A stretch of DNA of 64,000 nucleotides, taken from the NCBI GenBank assembly GCA_032433595.1, contig JASWJB010000112.1:55125-119124 (forward strand). Direction: 5' to 3'. The first letter of the stretch is position 1. The number at the start of each line of letters is the position of its first letter. The translations under genes were made by a program, and so were the position numbers. The notes beneath the pieces were generated by a model. That model had not been told where the DNA came from. It saw only the letters and a list, made by a program, of their open reading frames with translations, and made no database searches. Shown here in pieces: positions 36,401 to 48,011 of this stretch. The stretch comes from Conoideocrella luteorostrata. Lineage: Eukaryota; Ascomycota; Sordariomycetes; Hypocreales; Clavicipitaceae.

Positions 36401-39400
36401 GATTGCAGATCTCGACCGATGCCACTTGTCGCACTCCGGCAAGAAATTGAGCTGCTTCGAGTATCAGTACCACATATCCGGCAGCAGGAAAGAGGACCTC
36501 GCCTCGGAATGCATGACCGCGCAGCCACGGGAACTCTTTGAGGCTAAGAAAATTGCGCCATCGTGGTTCCCAGTCGGAGTCGTCCGGACAGCGGTGGCCA
36601 AGCAGCATACCCTCGTTGCCACCATCGCGTAGCCGGTGATTTCGTGATATTCTCGATTCACGCCAGAATGGCGTACTGTGGTTCCAAGAGTAAGTTGGAA
36701 GATCTTCTACAATTCTTCGAATGGGAACGTGTTCATCCCAACAACGTTCATACTTTTGGAGGTCGACGGCATGCACGCCAAAGCTCGACCACAGCAGTCC
36801 TACGAGAGCAGAGAAGCTCCCACCACAGTCTTCGTTTCGATTCATACACCCAAGGTACGGAGGGGGGTTGCCAAGATGCGGCCGTACTATTTGACCAAAT
36901 GGTCCTTTCAAGGCCGGATGTGGCCCAACCTCAATTGCAACGTCAAAAGGGCCTCCATTTGTCAGAGCGGAAGTTACTGCGTCAGTGAAAAGAACAGGTT
37001 TGATCATGTTTTCGATCCAGTAACTCCCACAAAGAGTGCCGAGGTCCTGATTCCAGTATCTATCAGCGCTGCCATCCACGCTGGATATCCAGACACAACT
37101 ACGAGACTGCTGGGGCTCGATGCAGCATGCTTGCAATGACTGTAGATACGCATCCACGCAAACTTTCATATGAGGGGAATGATATGCCTTATCAGTTCGA
37201 AGCACTCGAGCGAAAATCTTCTTGCTTTTGAAGACAGCTTCGGCTTCCATGATTGCGTCACCATCGCCGGAGAGTGTCACGCTCGAAGGTGAGTTCTTGG
37301 CCGCAACGTGGATCCGATGAAGAAAATTGTCCTCTTGGCAGAGTTCTTGGGCAGCGTCGGCACTGATTGACACAGCCATCATGGCTCCCTTTCCTGCTAG
37401 ATTGGCGTGTAAGCCTCTGTAGAAGGCGATACGAATAGCATCCGACAGGGTTAGGATGCCTGCCGCGTATGAAGCAGCAATTTCTCCCGATGAGTGTCCG
37501 ACCACGGCGCTAAATTGGATTCCTGCTGTTTTAAGAACGTTAACAAGCCCAATCTGTATGGCCGTTGTCGCAGGCTGAGAAATTTCTGCCTCGGACATAC
37601 GACTCGTTGCCTCATTCGCCATGAGTTCGCGTGCCAAAGACCAAGACGGAGCATCATGAAGGGTGGAGAGAGATTGGTCGCAGAGCCCAATACTCTCTTT
37701 AAAAACCAAGCTAGAGGTCAATAGAGCTCTTCCCATGCCTTGCCATTGAGCTCCTTGCCCAGTAAAAATGCCCAGGATGCCAAAGCCCTCTTGTGGTGAT
37801 ATCAGGGGACTTGTCCTAACGCCCATTGGAGTCCCGTTGGTGTCAGGGCTATTCGAGGCGGCTTCTTCTAGAGCTGCGAGGAGTTTTTCGCGCGAAGTCT
37901 CGGAGAAAGCCTTGCGGAAAGAAAGTGCATTGTGCCTTGCCCACAACGTCCAAGCGATATCACGCAGATTCGCGTCGAGATTTTTCCGTATGTACGCTGC
38001 CAATTGGCGAATATTTTCTGTTAAAGACTTTTCGCAGTCGGCACTGAGCACAATCAGCCCAAAAGAGTAGTTATCCTCTTTCTGGTGGGATAAATTCCTG
38101 TTAGTTTCGTAAGACTCAATAATGGCATGAGCATTTGTGCCGCCAAACCCAAAACTGTTAACACTGGCTCGCTTTGGCTGGCCTTCAACTGGTACACGCC
38201 ATGAGATGGGGTGCTTCGGGATCTGTAAAGCGTGCTGGAAACACTCGATCTCGGGATTCAGTCGGTTTAGATGTAGATTGGGTGGGATCATGTCGTATTT
38301 CATTGCCAGCACTACCTTGATTATCCCAGCCAAACCGGCGCATCCTTCTAAGTGACCTAAAACCGTTTTGACTGATCCAACAACAAGGCGGTCCAGTTTA
38401 CTTCCTCTTGTACATTCCGGGGTGAAGAATGACTCAAATATACCTCTCGCCTCAATTGGGTCACCGACTTTGGTTCCTGTACCATGCCTTGACGGAAGTT
38501 AGTCATGGGTGACAGGCTGAGGATACGACAACTCACGCTTCGAAATACTGGCACCTATCCGTTGGATTCATAGGATCCAACCCAGCGGCACGATATGTCT
38601 CCTGTATAAGTCTTGCTTGAGCTTTGGCACTTGGCATGGTTATGCCAGGGGTACGGCCATCCGAGTTTACTCCTGTGTTTCGAATGACAGCCTGCACCGG
38701 ATCGTTGTCTCTCAGTGCCTGACTTAGTGGTTTAAGAAGCAGTGCAGCAACACCTTCTCCGCGGGCGTAGCCATCAGCGCTGGCATCCCACATCTTGCAT
38801 TTTCCTGTTGGCGAAAGCATGTGTAGCTTGGATTCAGTTATATACATCTCTGGGCCAAATATGAGGTTACTGCCAGCAACGATGGCAGTGTCAGATATTC
38901 CATTCCGCAACTCTTGAACGGCGAGGTTTAATGCAACTAGAGAAGACGAGCATGCCGTGTCTAGGCATATGGATGTGCCAGAGAGATCAAAAAAGTATGA
39001 AATCCGATTTGCGAGAATTGCTCGTGATGCTCCGGAGGCTGTGTAAGGCGATAAGTCATCAGGATCACGGGCTTGTAAGTCATAGTAGTCCCCAGTCATA
39101 ACGCCGACAAATACAGAGCATCGAGACCCCCTGAACTTTTCGAGTCCTATCCCAGCCGTCTCTGTGGCCTCGTAAACAGTCTCGAGTAGCAGTCTCTGCT
39201 GAGGGTCCATGGCCACGGCTTCCAGTGGACTGATGTGGAAAAACCCGGCATCAAACATGCGAGGGTCCTCATCGAGGAAGTAAGACTTTAATACAGGGGA
39301 ACTACCATGACGAGTCGCATCTGGATGGTAGAACTTGCGCAGACACAGGCGATCTGCACTTGGCGCCCTTGAAATGTCACGACCACTGTTAAGCAGAGCC

Positions 39401-39471
39401 CACAGCTTTGACGGATCGTTGGCACCGCCCGGAAACCGATGTGCCAACCCGATAATTGCAATAGGTTCCAT
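27477..39471 (-). CDS. Hybrid reducing PKS-NRPS (KS-AT-DH-MT-KR-ACP-C-A-T-R*)
   Basis: Megasynthase of 3963 residues from three exons, 39471-38537, 38487-35961 and 35906-27477. Both introns (49 and 54 nt) restore conserved motifs: [10 protein letters not shown] and DTSLQPIFAAF. Domains: KS 1-430 with Cys174, His313 and His357; AT about 545-860 with Ser644 in GHSSGE; DH about 940-1240 with His970 (HxxxGxxxxP) and Asp1149; C-methyltransferase with LELGAGTG near 1416; KR with GLTGDLG near 2106 and Lys2208, Ser2232, Tyr2245, Asn2249; ACP Ser2419; condensation domain about 2548-2990 with HHxxxDR at 2675-2681; adenylation domain about 3004-3516 with [15 protein letters not shown] and Lys3507; T domain Ser3568; terminal reductase-like domain from 3648. 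There is no ER domain, so a trans-ER is needed, and one is encoded divergently. The final domain has GFTCTK where reductases have a Tyr, pointing to Dieckmann release. Product unknown. Confidence 0.95.
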
Positions 39472-40629
39472 GCTGCTGTAGGTGCAGATTAGTGGGATGT
39501 GGGGGTGATAGACGGTTAGATGTTCAAATCAGCGCACATTAGGGTCTGCCTTCAAGGAAACCAGGCTTCGTACAATCTTGTGCAGGTGTGTACCAAAGGG
39601 TCGGACGCAGCGGAGTTGAGAATGGACGTAAGTCCAATCAAGTCAGACCTCAACCTCTGCAGTTGGTCCTTCAGCTATACGAGGTAATATTATCACGCGT
39701 GTTTGATCACTGTGTGATAAGTAAAGAGAGTGTACGGAGTACGTTTATAGGACACGAGTTAAGTTGAGGTTAAGCAGCATCTATGCCGAGTTACCGGCGC
39801 TTCACCATCCTTCCTTTTTTTCTGGCAGCCTAACCGTGTGAGCAATGATTGTAAAACAGCTCCCCAAGTTTTGAGACATGCGGTAGTTTTGTTTCCCAAG
39901 TTTGTCGACGCTTCGACTGTGGGTTCTTGAGATGAAATGAGCGGTTTGATGAAAGAATGAAACATTTTTCGGCGCTTAATAGTCTCGGTTGCAACGAGTT
40001 ATTGGTGCTCCGCGAATTAAACAGAATCAAAGACTACATTCCACTGCACGTATCGGATGGTCCATAGCTGCTCCTTGTGGCAACAAGAATAAGAGAGCTC
40101 CAGTAACTGGCATTCACCGACATTAAGTGTATCTCATTTGAATATCAAGGGGAAGCTTATTAATCTACTTAGACAGCCGGGCTAGAACCCTCTTATAGCT
40201 AAGTCATTTGATCTGACCAACCCCGTCAAGCCTAATCTTTTCCGCCCTCAAAATAAGCAGCAAGCAGACCATTTGGGGTTGCAGGGACTGCGATACATGT
40301 CCACATCGTCTTTATGGGTTCAATTTACCACATGCTTTGACAAAGTCTAAGCCATTCTGCCATGTCTTGTTGATGACTCACCTTGTCTTGAGGAAAGAAG
40401 CCGCACATGCGGAATAATAAAAGTATATACCGTTGATAAGAAAAATGCAGCAAACACTGTCTAGGCAGTGACTTCCTCATCAAAGTCTGCCCTTCAAAAC
40501 CCAAAATCACGGATAAGTGTCGCGTTCGAGGTCGTTTTCCTCCACACACCAAGACTTCGAGTTTACCAAGGAAGAGTAAGTAAAGCGACACTATACGTTG
40601 AGACTACTGACGTTACGGCAACTTTGAGT
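39472..40629. promoter_or_regulatory. Divergent promoter between PKS-NRPS and trans-enoylreductase genes
   Basis: About 1.16 kb between the two start codons. It contains the inverted repeat TTATCAC (39690-39696) / GTGATAA (39714-39720), which carries two opposed GATA-type sites (TGATAA is a strong match to the AreA consensus), and a TACGGAGTAC copy at 39733-39742, both nearer the PKS-NRPS start. An ORF on the plus strand from 40468 runs into the trans-ER but its N-terminal part is not family-like. Co-regulation is inferred from the arrangement. Confidence 0.5.
39690..39720. promoter_or_regulatory. Inverted repeat with opposed GATA sites
   Basis: Seven-base arms TTATCAC and GTGATAA, separated by 17 bases, about 220-250 bp upstream of the PKS-NRPS ATG. 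It could bind a GATA factor such as AreA; this is a motif match only. Confidence 0.4.
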
Positions 40630-41751
40630 ATGGCAATTTTACCACAGTCCAGAGCTGTAGTGCTCGTACAAAGTCCAGGCGTGGTCAAGGTGGCGGTTAT
40701 GCCGACCCCCCAGCCATCACCCACGCAGATTCTAATCGGGTGTTCATTTGTCGGATTGAACCCTTCTGACACTAAGATGGTAGAGGCCGGTATGCCCCTC
40801 GACTCCGTCGCAGGTCTGGATTTTGCCGGAGTGGTTGTCTCCAAAGGTGCCAATAGACATACGTCAGTCAAAGTTGGAGATCGCGTTTGTGGTGTCGCCC
40901 TAGGCTACAATCGAGAAGACAGCTCGACTGGAGCCTTTGCCGAGTATATTGTAGCCGAGGAACATCTTGTCCTCCCGATTCCAGGCAACATGTCTTTTGA
41001 AGAAGCTGCGACGCTTCCTGTTGCACTACTCACGGCGGGCATGGTGATGTACAAGACGTTGGCATTGAAATGCCAACCGCTGTGCGACAGTCGACACTTT
41101 TTGGTGTACGGCGGCAGCACCACATCAGGAATCATCATGATCCAGCTTCTACGCCAGTATGCCAAATAAGCCCCATATCTACGTATTCTTCTAACATGTG
41201 CGAGTAGCTCCGGATTCAGACCGATCGCTGTGTGCTCCCCACGAAATTTCGATCTTGTCAGGGCTGCTGGGGCCGCGGCCGTATACGATTACCGATCAAC
41301 AACCTGCGCGGCAGACATCTTATCTCTGACAAAGAACAAGCTAGTGTACGCTGTGGACTGCATCACCAACTCTGAGTCCATGAAAATTTGTTATGGAGCA
41401 TTGGGATCCAAAGGCGGACGATATGTCGCCCTGGACAGTTTTCTAATCTCGGGTCACTCTCGCCGTGCAGTTAGGCCTTCCTGGGTCTTTGCCATGAGCG
41501 CATTCGGTTGCGCAGTGGACTGGGTTGCCCCGTATAAGTGCGGGCCGTCCTTGGCTGATCGAGACTTTGCAGAAAATTGGTTTCGAGAGGCTACATTACT
41601 CGTGCATGATGGGATTGTGCGACCGCACCGGTACCGAGTCGTAGGAGACTCTCTTCAATCCGTAGGCGAGGGCCTTAAAGAGCTGCATCGAGGCCAGGTT
41701 TCAGGTGTCAAGCTAGTATGTGCGGTTGGTAATACGACTAGGTGCCATTGA
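40630..41751 (+). CDS. Stand-alone trans-enoylreductase (LovC/ApdC/TenC-like)
   Basis: NADPH-dependent medium-chain reductase expected to reduce selected enoyl intermediates on the ACP of the neighbouring PKS-NRPS, which has no ER domain. Two exons, 40630-41156 and 41208-41751, encode 356 residues, the usual length. The 51-nt intron (GTATGC donor, TCTAAC branch, GTAG acceptor) removes what would otherwise be a premature TAA. Motifs: CSFVGLNPSDTKM, VAGLDFAGVVV, KVGDRVCGVALGYN, SSTGAFAEYIV, ATLPVALLTAGMVMY and the nucleotide-binding GGSTTSG at 161-167. The C-terminal half has GLKELHRGQVSGVKLV, typical of this family. No zinc-binding residues are apparent, as in LovC. Pairing with the PKS-NRPS is inferred from divergent arrangement and complementary function. 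Confidence 0.93.
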
Positions 41752-42298
41752 CCAGGAATGAAGGATGACGAAATGTCACGGATTTCACCTTGCGGTTGCC
41801 GTTAGAGTACTCCGCAGAAGGCCTGGTCATAGTAAGAGCTTGTGATCCTTCATCTGGGGCTGACTGAAACTGCTGTGTAATTTACACAAATGTTCGGTAA
41901 GAGGAAGCGTACAGTTTACTCCGTAATTATCGAATACATATTGCTTTTTGACAGACAAAATGTCTAGCAAGTTAATTCGCACATGAAATGAGTGACGTGG
42001 CGAAGTCAAGAGCCGTAAGAAGCAACTCCACACGTGTCTTACCTGTTGATGTATTCCAATATTGTCTCTCGTCGGGCGTAGGATGCAGGGGGGAGCAAGG
42101 ACAGTTCTTTGGGTTCTGGTCTTGTTACAGTTTGCTAAATAAGAATAACGGTATTGATGCGTGTGTGAAACAAAAGTGAGGTGCGTGGATGTGCGAAAAA
42201 CTATTGTGGTGTCGAGGTTGCACATACCACCGTCTAGCATTGTCCGTCCAGAGTGACCATAGCATATTTCCCATATCCATCATCACTCAAATCGTTCA

Positions 42299-43708
42299 AT
42301 GTCTTCGCCAAAAGTTCTGGTCATTGGCTGCGGCATCGCTGGGCCAGTCATTGCCTGTTTACTCAAGCAAAAGATGTATCATCCCATCATATTTGAGAAA
42401 GCTGATTCTCCAGGCGATGTGGGAGCTTCGCTGCTTTTGGCCCCCAACGGATTGAAAGTTCTCAGTCAACTAGGACCAGTTACTGACCGTTTTCTTCACA
42501 ATGGGCCGCCAATTGGGGAACTTTGCGACTATGTGGCATCAGGACAAGTCCTTGGTCAATCGGAACTCCCATCTCAGTTTGCCGAGAAATATGGGCAGCC
42601 TTGCGTAGGCATCACGCGCACATTGATAACTTCCTGGGTGCGAGGTTATGCAGCAGAAATGGGGATCGAAATTCGCGATGGTTGGACGCTATCGGGTATT
42701 ACCGAGTCCCAAGACTCGGTTACCGCCATTTTTGATAATGGATTAGCCGAGACCGGCTCTTTTCTCGTCGGATGCGATGGGCTTAGGTCAACTTCAAGGA
42801 GACTGCTTCTGAATCGCCAGGATGTTGAGGACGGCCAGCCTTCTTTCACCGGCCTGACACAGGTACCTCCCACATTGTTCCCCTTGCGTTGGGTTTTCAT
42901 TATGCATGAACATCTGTCTATCTCTCCCAGCAAATCCTCGGAGCTGGTAGACACGAGTATCGAGTTGGCTGACGCAAACCCCCCAGACTGCAGGGTTCTC
43001 TCCAACGCCAAAAGCCTTTCTTGACCATCCCACTGTTCGCAATTGGTATGGAGAACTAAGTCATGTCATTTGTTATCCCTTGTCACACAGCCATGTTGCG
43101 TGGGCATTGACGTTGCCAGATGACGTCGGCTCTGAAGCTTCATGGGGCTTGTTTGATGCACAGAGGATGGCGTCTACCAAAGACAATCTAAAGATGAGAC
43201 TCGACGCACATGGGTGGGACCCTACCGTACAGGAGCTTGTGACCTCAGCAGAGAGGCTGATCAAATACGGCATCTTTGATCGGCCGGGGCTCAGTGCAGA
43301 CCAGTGGTTCTCCGGGCGCTGCGTCTTGCTCGGCGATGCTGCTCATCCCAGCAGTGTACACCTAGGGCAGGGAGCTAATCAGTCATGGTGAGAGAATTTT
43401 TGTCCGTTTTTAGACTTAAAACTCACATCTGAATTAGCGAAGACTGTCACTATCTAAGCCAGAATATTCCTGTCTTTGACCCAACACAGCTGCTCACAAC
43501 CTGCCAGCTCACAGCCATATTCAGAACATTTGCGGAGAAGCAGCAGCCTCATACTGCCGCGTTAACCGCGACTGCCAGAAAGCTTGGCAGTGCTCGCGTG
43601 GTACCTGCTGAGGCTTGCGCCCAGCGCGATGCGGCGATCAAGAACCGCTTCCTGGATAATTTTGGGCTCCAGGCAGGATTTGACAGTACCTTCTCCAGGC
43701 CATTTTAA
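42299..43708 (+). CDS. FAD-dependent monooxygenase (class A, salicylate hydroxylase-like)
   Basis: Predicted tailoring hydroxylase or epoxidase of 411 residues from exons 42299-42862, 42987-43387 and 43438-43708. The introns (124 and 50 nt) were set by frame and GT-AG ends; the first acceptor is CCCCAG at 42986, giving FTGLTQTAGFSPTP. The N-terminal dinucleotide fold is VLVIGCGIAGPV (GxGxxG at 10-15), the middle DG motif is VGCDGLRSTSR and the FAD-binding GD motif is VLLGDAAHPSS with HLGQGANQS after it. No membrane anchor is visible. It lies 547 bp downstream of the trans-ER on the same strand. Similar enzymes occur in PKS-NRPS loci such as aspyridone; the actual substrate here is unknown. 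An alternative first acceptor at GGTAG (exon from 42951) also keeps the frame. Confidence 0.88.
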
Positions 43709-45090
43709 GCGTTTGTACAATCCATGATGTCAGTCGGAATAGTAGCTTCGCTGTCCAGTGACTCAACATCGTTTCTGTCAAGCGACAGAGGTATCGTTAC
43801 TACGAGTAAGCCTCACTTGATCTTCTAGATAGCACGAATCGCTATTCAACTTGACCCATAGCTACCCACTTTATTGTACTTGAGCAGGATCGGAAGTTTT
43901 AAGTTTTATGACTTGTGAAGTAAAGTAGTTGTCTACCCCCTTTCTTTTTGGAAGTCGTTATTCCCAGATTGCTAGTTAGTGCGGATCTTCGATCATGGAT
44001 CTGACAATTCACTTAATCTTGATTGGGATGAAATCCTTCCAATTACGCTCGCCAGCTGTTCGATGCTTGTCCAAGTCGTTCATCTACAACTCGAGTTACC
44101 CATCCAACCAAGGAGCTTACCTGTACGTTGTCTACCCTACTTTCAGTATATAAGGTGGTCCCTGCCATGACCTTCAAAGAAGCATCCACTGTCCAATTCC
44201 TAAGTAATGCGTAAGTCTTGTCGAAAATATCTTCCTGAAAATATCTTGCTTTCCATCGCGATTATATAATTGTGGATAGAGATCTTGCTGAGTTACAGTA
44301 ATTTAGGTTATGCAAGTCATTATCGTCTCGCTGTGAGGACTAGGCAGTACGGAGCAAAGTCCTTGAAGATACCGGAAGAGACCGTTGTGCACCACTATAT
44401 TTAGTCATTAAGGACAGTCATTCTTTTCCATAGGCTCAAGGCCACAACACAGCCTATGGGCTGTTTTCTACCAGTGATGTCACACTACACAAGTACGATC
44501 AGACAACGGACCAGAATTTCGAAACGCTTTGCGATCGCCAAAACTGGTCTGTTTTATGTCAGTCTGTGAGAAAATGCTGTGCTATTCATGCAGTCATTTC
44601 TTCTTGTGTGGGATATAAGCATTAGCATATTTGCTTTGCCTGTCTTTCGTCTTCGTCTGGCAGACGCAACTGGATCAGCGGATGTCCTGCTGGTAACAGC
44701 TTGATAACAGCAAGGGGGCCAACACGTCAGTAAGCGGGGTATATCAGCTTTGGTCTCATTGATGCCAGGACTTGGGCGAGCATGATCTTTGTAATGTAAC
44801 TAACAGCAAGACACTCTGAGCAAACACACCAATACCTACCATGTCTTATGAATCCCAATCATCAAAGAGCGGTGTGTATCAGGCGTCATAGCGGGTCTTC
44901 TGAGGAATTATCTGTGCAGTTCATTTGATCATCACAGAAAAACTAAAACTGCGCAACCGTGCAGAGGAATAGGGAATTTAAGCTACAACATGATGGAGGT
45001 CCGGCCCTAGAGGCTGCACACTGCAACTGGCTGCTATTCACCTCACTCTTTCACTCTGCGCATCTTTGGTTTGTCTTGGTTCATGTAAAA
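43709..45090. other. Intergenic gap inside the biosynthetic locus
   Basis: About 1.4 kb, A/T-rich, with no supported gene and no remnant of a P450, transporter or regulator that I could recognise in any frame. Small plus-strand frames (for example 43979-44170) have no domain. Confidence 0.5.
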
Positions 45091-46020
45091 ATGGCATCCT
45101 TTCATGATATACATGCCTTGTTCGGAGTGGAGGACATGATCGTTGTCATTACGGGTGGTGGTAGTGGTCTTGGGAGAATGGCCGCCCACGCTCTCGCGGC
45201 AAACGGCGCCAAAGCGGTCTATATTCTTGGGCGACGTGTTGCAGCCCTAAATGCCACGAAACTCATGTCACCAAACCCGGACGTCATACAGCCGATTGTC
45301 TGCGACATTTCTCAGAAGGAGTCTTTACATGCCGCCGCACAACAGATTCACAGCGACCATGGATACTGTGACGTGCTCTTAGCCAACGCCGGCTTTGGCG
45401 CGGCGGCCACGACTCGAAAGGCAGATACGGTGCCAGGAGCAAATCTGGTATCAAATTCGAGCATAGGAGAACTTCAAGATAGTCTATGGCAGTATACGGC
45501 GGAGGACTTTACCCAAGCGACTCATGTAAACGTCACCGGCACCTTTTACACCGTGGTTGCCTTTCTTAGTCTCCTCAGCGAGGGCAACAAGCGCGCGACA
45601 GTGCCACAGAAGTCTCAGGTCGTCATCACTACATCCATTGGAGCCTATTTGCGGCAACCGGTTCCTGTGTTGGCATCTGCCGCCGCTGGGCTTGCCTACG
45701 CGGTGAGTAAGGCCGCAGCATCACATATGGCAAAACAGATGGCCACGCTCCTCGCACCGCATATGATTAGGGTCAACACCATCGCCCCTGGATTCTACCC
45801 GAGCGAGATGACAGCCGATTTTCCATTTATGAAATCGCCCACTGACCCGCGGCAAGAAGGCAGTATAGAAAAGACCCTCGTGCCGCTTCAAAGGATTGGT
45901 GCAGAGCAGGATATGGGCGGTGCTGTTCTATTTCTTTTAAGCAGGGCTGGAGGCTATGTTAATGGGAACGTTCTCGTGACAGACGGTGGTCGCCTAAGTA
46001 TTGTACCTGCTTCTTATTAG
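45091..46020 (+). CDS. Short-chain dehydrogenase/reductase
   Basis: Single-exon gene of 309 residues. The NAD(P)-binding motif is VVITGGGSGLGR (TGxxxGxG at 21-28), the structural motif LLANAGFG matches NNAG, and the active site is Ser182 with Tyr203 and Lys207 (YAVSK). The C-terminal NTIAPGFYPSEMT and VNGNVLVTDGG are standard for classical SDRs. The ATG at 45091 (MASFHDIHALFG) is preferred; the frame is open to 44959 but the extra 44 residues are not family-like. Its place at the right end of the locus suggests a ketone reduction or alcohol oxidation on the product, which is inference. It could also be unrelated to the locus. Confidence 0.92.
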   Translation: MASFHDIHALFGVEDMIVVITGGGSGLGRMAAHALAANGAKAVYILGRRVAALNATKLMSPNPDVIQPIVCDISQKESLHAAAQQIHSDHGYCDVLLANAGFGAAATTRKADTVPGANLVSNSSIGELQDSLWQYTAEDFTQATHVNVTGTFYTVVAFLSLLSEGNKRATVPQKSQVVITTSIGAYLRQPVPVLASAAAGLAYAVSKAAASHMAKQMATLLAPHMIRVNTIAPGFYPSEMTADFPFMKSPTDPRQEGSIEKTLVPLQRIGAEQDMGGAVLFLLSRAGGYVNGNVLVTDGGRLSIVPASY

Positions 46021-48011
46021 CATGACGATTCGTCACTGTGTGCTTGGTTCCTCAGGAAGATCGGAACTGGACAGAGGGCTCAATTGTCCGAGCTTTGATA
46101 CAGGTTCATGAGGGTACGAAATAGCAGATATTGATATAAGTATTCTCTATTCATCAAAATGTTGAAGAAAATACTCGCATAGAGCTGCTTGGCATTAACC
46201 AGACAGAAGCTCCTTCTAGGTGAAACAATCACAGTCATGAACACAGCAATCAGGGCTATCCTGCCAGTATAGAAACCCCCACCAATACCAATATTGTATA
46301 TAGAAACAGCTATCCTCACAGCCAGAATCGTTCTTGAGTCCTCAAGGCAGACAGAAAGATCGCTGAACGCAAAGGCCGGTCAGACCTTACAGAGGTCTTC
46401 GATGACGAAGCTGAGGGTGTTTTGGAGATATGCCCACATATTATAATTGACTGGCGGCTTAATTTGTAGTATTTTTAACGTGTCTGAAATCGGACTGACA
46501 CTTTTTGCAAGGCGGTTTGCCCAGAAAACACTATAAAAAAAACCATCTCCGAGGCGTAAAGTCCGATATTACAGTCTGCACTTTGTTACATCTGGTCGCT
46601 TAGTTGAGCATCGGGCATCTTAATGCAAGTTAGTGACGTTCGGCGCAAAGCGAAGGTAACACAGCTTGGGCAATATAATATTCGGTGTGCTGCCCCTTGT
46701 TTAGTGTCAGAAAGGAGAAACGTCACCAGGCACATTTGGAGAGATAAGGTGTATGTGAGTTATTCCTTGACCCTACTTGGCCATGCTTCAATAATTTCCG
46801 TAGCGAATGCTCCAGTAACCCCGCCGTCTTCTTCAATCTATTGCCGGGTGTTAACTCTCCATCACTTTCACCTTGACCAAATCCATGCATCTCCAACAGA
46901 GAAGCCCGAGGCTCTAAATATTGCATGGAATCACCCTTGAGCCCGTACTTGTTGTTGAAGATCGAATTCACCGGTTCGCTCTCGACCTTTCCCGCTGCAC
47001 TTATATAGCGGGGACGGAGTTTGATCAGCATCATCGTAAGCATAAATTATCGAGGAGCAGGGCATATACTGACGAGATTGGCCATTCAACAACGATGCAA
47101 AATGTAATTTCCACAGATTCCTTTAATCTATATATGTTTTTCCTTCTAACGCACGTAAGAACCCTAAGGCTGAGTTGTGCCGACGAATTTCTCAATCCGT
47201 TTTGAGGTTTTGGCTTAGCTCCATGAACAAGCGCGGCAGGCACTACGGAGTAACTAAACCCGATTTGTCTTCAGCCACAAGCATTTTACAACGTAGATTG
47301 GGGTGGCACCAGCCACAGCGGTCTGCCTGTCGCCAGTCATGAGCCGGGACTTCGCATGCGCCACAGCTAAACTGATTCCTTAGAGTAGCCTCCGCCATAG
47401 AACTTGCTTGCTAACAGCGTCGGGAGAGGAAGCCATAGCGTGTTGTTAGTGGATTTGTCTACACCGCCGTACCGACTTGTAACACGGAGTACGGAGTACG
47501 GAGTAGCGGGTGCACTTTCAACGGGGAGCGCCACATGAAAGGGTTTTGGCGCGGAGACGCCGTCCTGGGTGTGAGAGACAGAGAGGCAGACTGGGGTCTT
47601 CAGGGAGCCTGAATCTGAACGCCCCCTGGTCTCCCACTTTCCCGCGTTCGATTCCATTCCCACTTTGACCAAGCCAAACACATCACCTTCATCAACCTCT
47701 TCCCCATCTTTCACCATCCACGCGGCGCGCACCCATCCGTCGACGGTCTAAATTCTGTATACTGCGGGCGCTGAAGTTGGGTGCACTTGTTTTTGACACT
47801 GTTGCATTTTGCCTTTAATTGCTGTGTCTATTTTGAACTAATTTCGCCGTTCAAATCCGCCGAAAATTGCAATTTTTTCTGCGACACCAAGCAGATCTCG
47901 TGAACAATCCTTCGACTGTCAGGCTCGTTTGGTCACTTTTTGACCACACAAATCGCATCAGCTCTATTTGCCATCGTCATAATCGCGTCGTTCTTTTTAC
48001 CTGACAACGCC
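46021..48011. other. Intergenic region, right border of the biosynthetic locus
   Basis: About 2 kb without a supported gene. Frames at 46080-46319 minus, 46723-47043 minus and 47367-47732 minus overlap others and lack domains. A triple direct run of CGGAGTA units lies at 47483-47505. The stretch just before 48012 looks like a promoter and 5' leader. Confidence 0.5.
47483..47505. repeat. Tandem ACGGAGT(A)C elements
   Basis: CACGGAGTACGGAGTACGGAGTA: three overlapping direct copies of the motif that forms palindromes elsewhere in the window. Confidence 0.75.

Noticed and set aside
38488..38536. Split of the PKS into separate genes at the KS domain
   Set aside because: A 49-nt intron joins the parts and recreates the [10 protein letters not shown] motif exactly; the same holds for 35907-35960 inside DH.
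41157..41207. Apparent premature stop in the trans-enoylreductase
   Set aside because: The TAA lies in a 51-nt intron with GTATGC donor, TCTAAC branch site and GTAG acceptor; the spliced frame is intact and family-like.
42863..43437. FAD monooxygenase as a frameshifted pseudogene (three blocks in different frames)
   Set aside because: Two GT-AG introns (42863-42986 and 43388-43437) join the blocks in frame and restore the family motifs.
44959..45090. 44-residue N-terminal extension of the SDR
   Set aside because: Classical SDRs begin shortly before the TGxxxGxG motif; the extra residues are not family-like and a good ATG lies at 45091.
47640..47660. GTTCGATTC resembling a tRNA T-loop
   Set aside because: The flanking bases do not form a T stem and no acceptor or anticodon arms can be built around it.
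47367..47732. 121-residue minus-strand frame right of the biosynthetic locus
   Set aside because: It runs through a tandem CGGAGTA repeat and has no recognisable family features; probably promoter sequence of the next gene.
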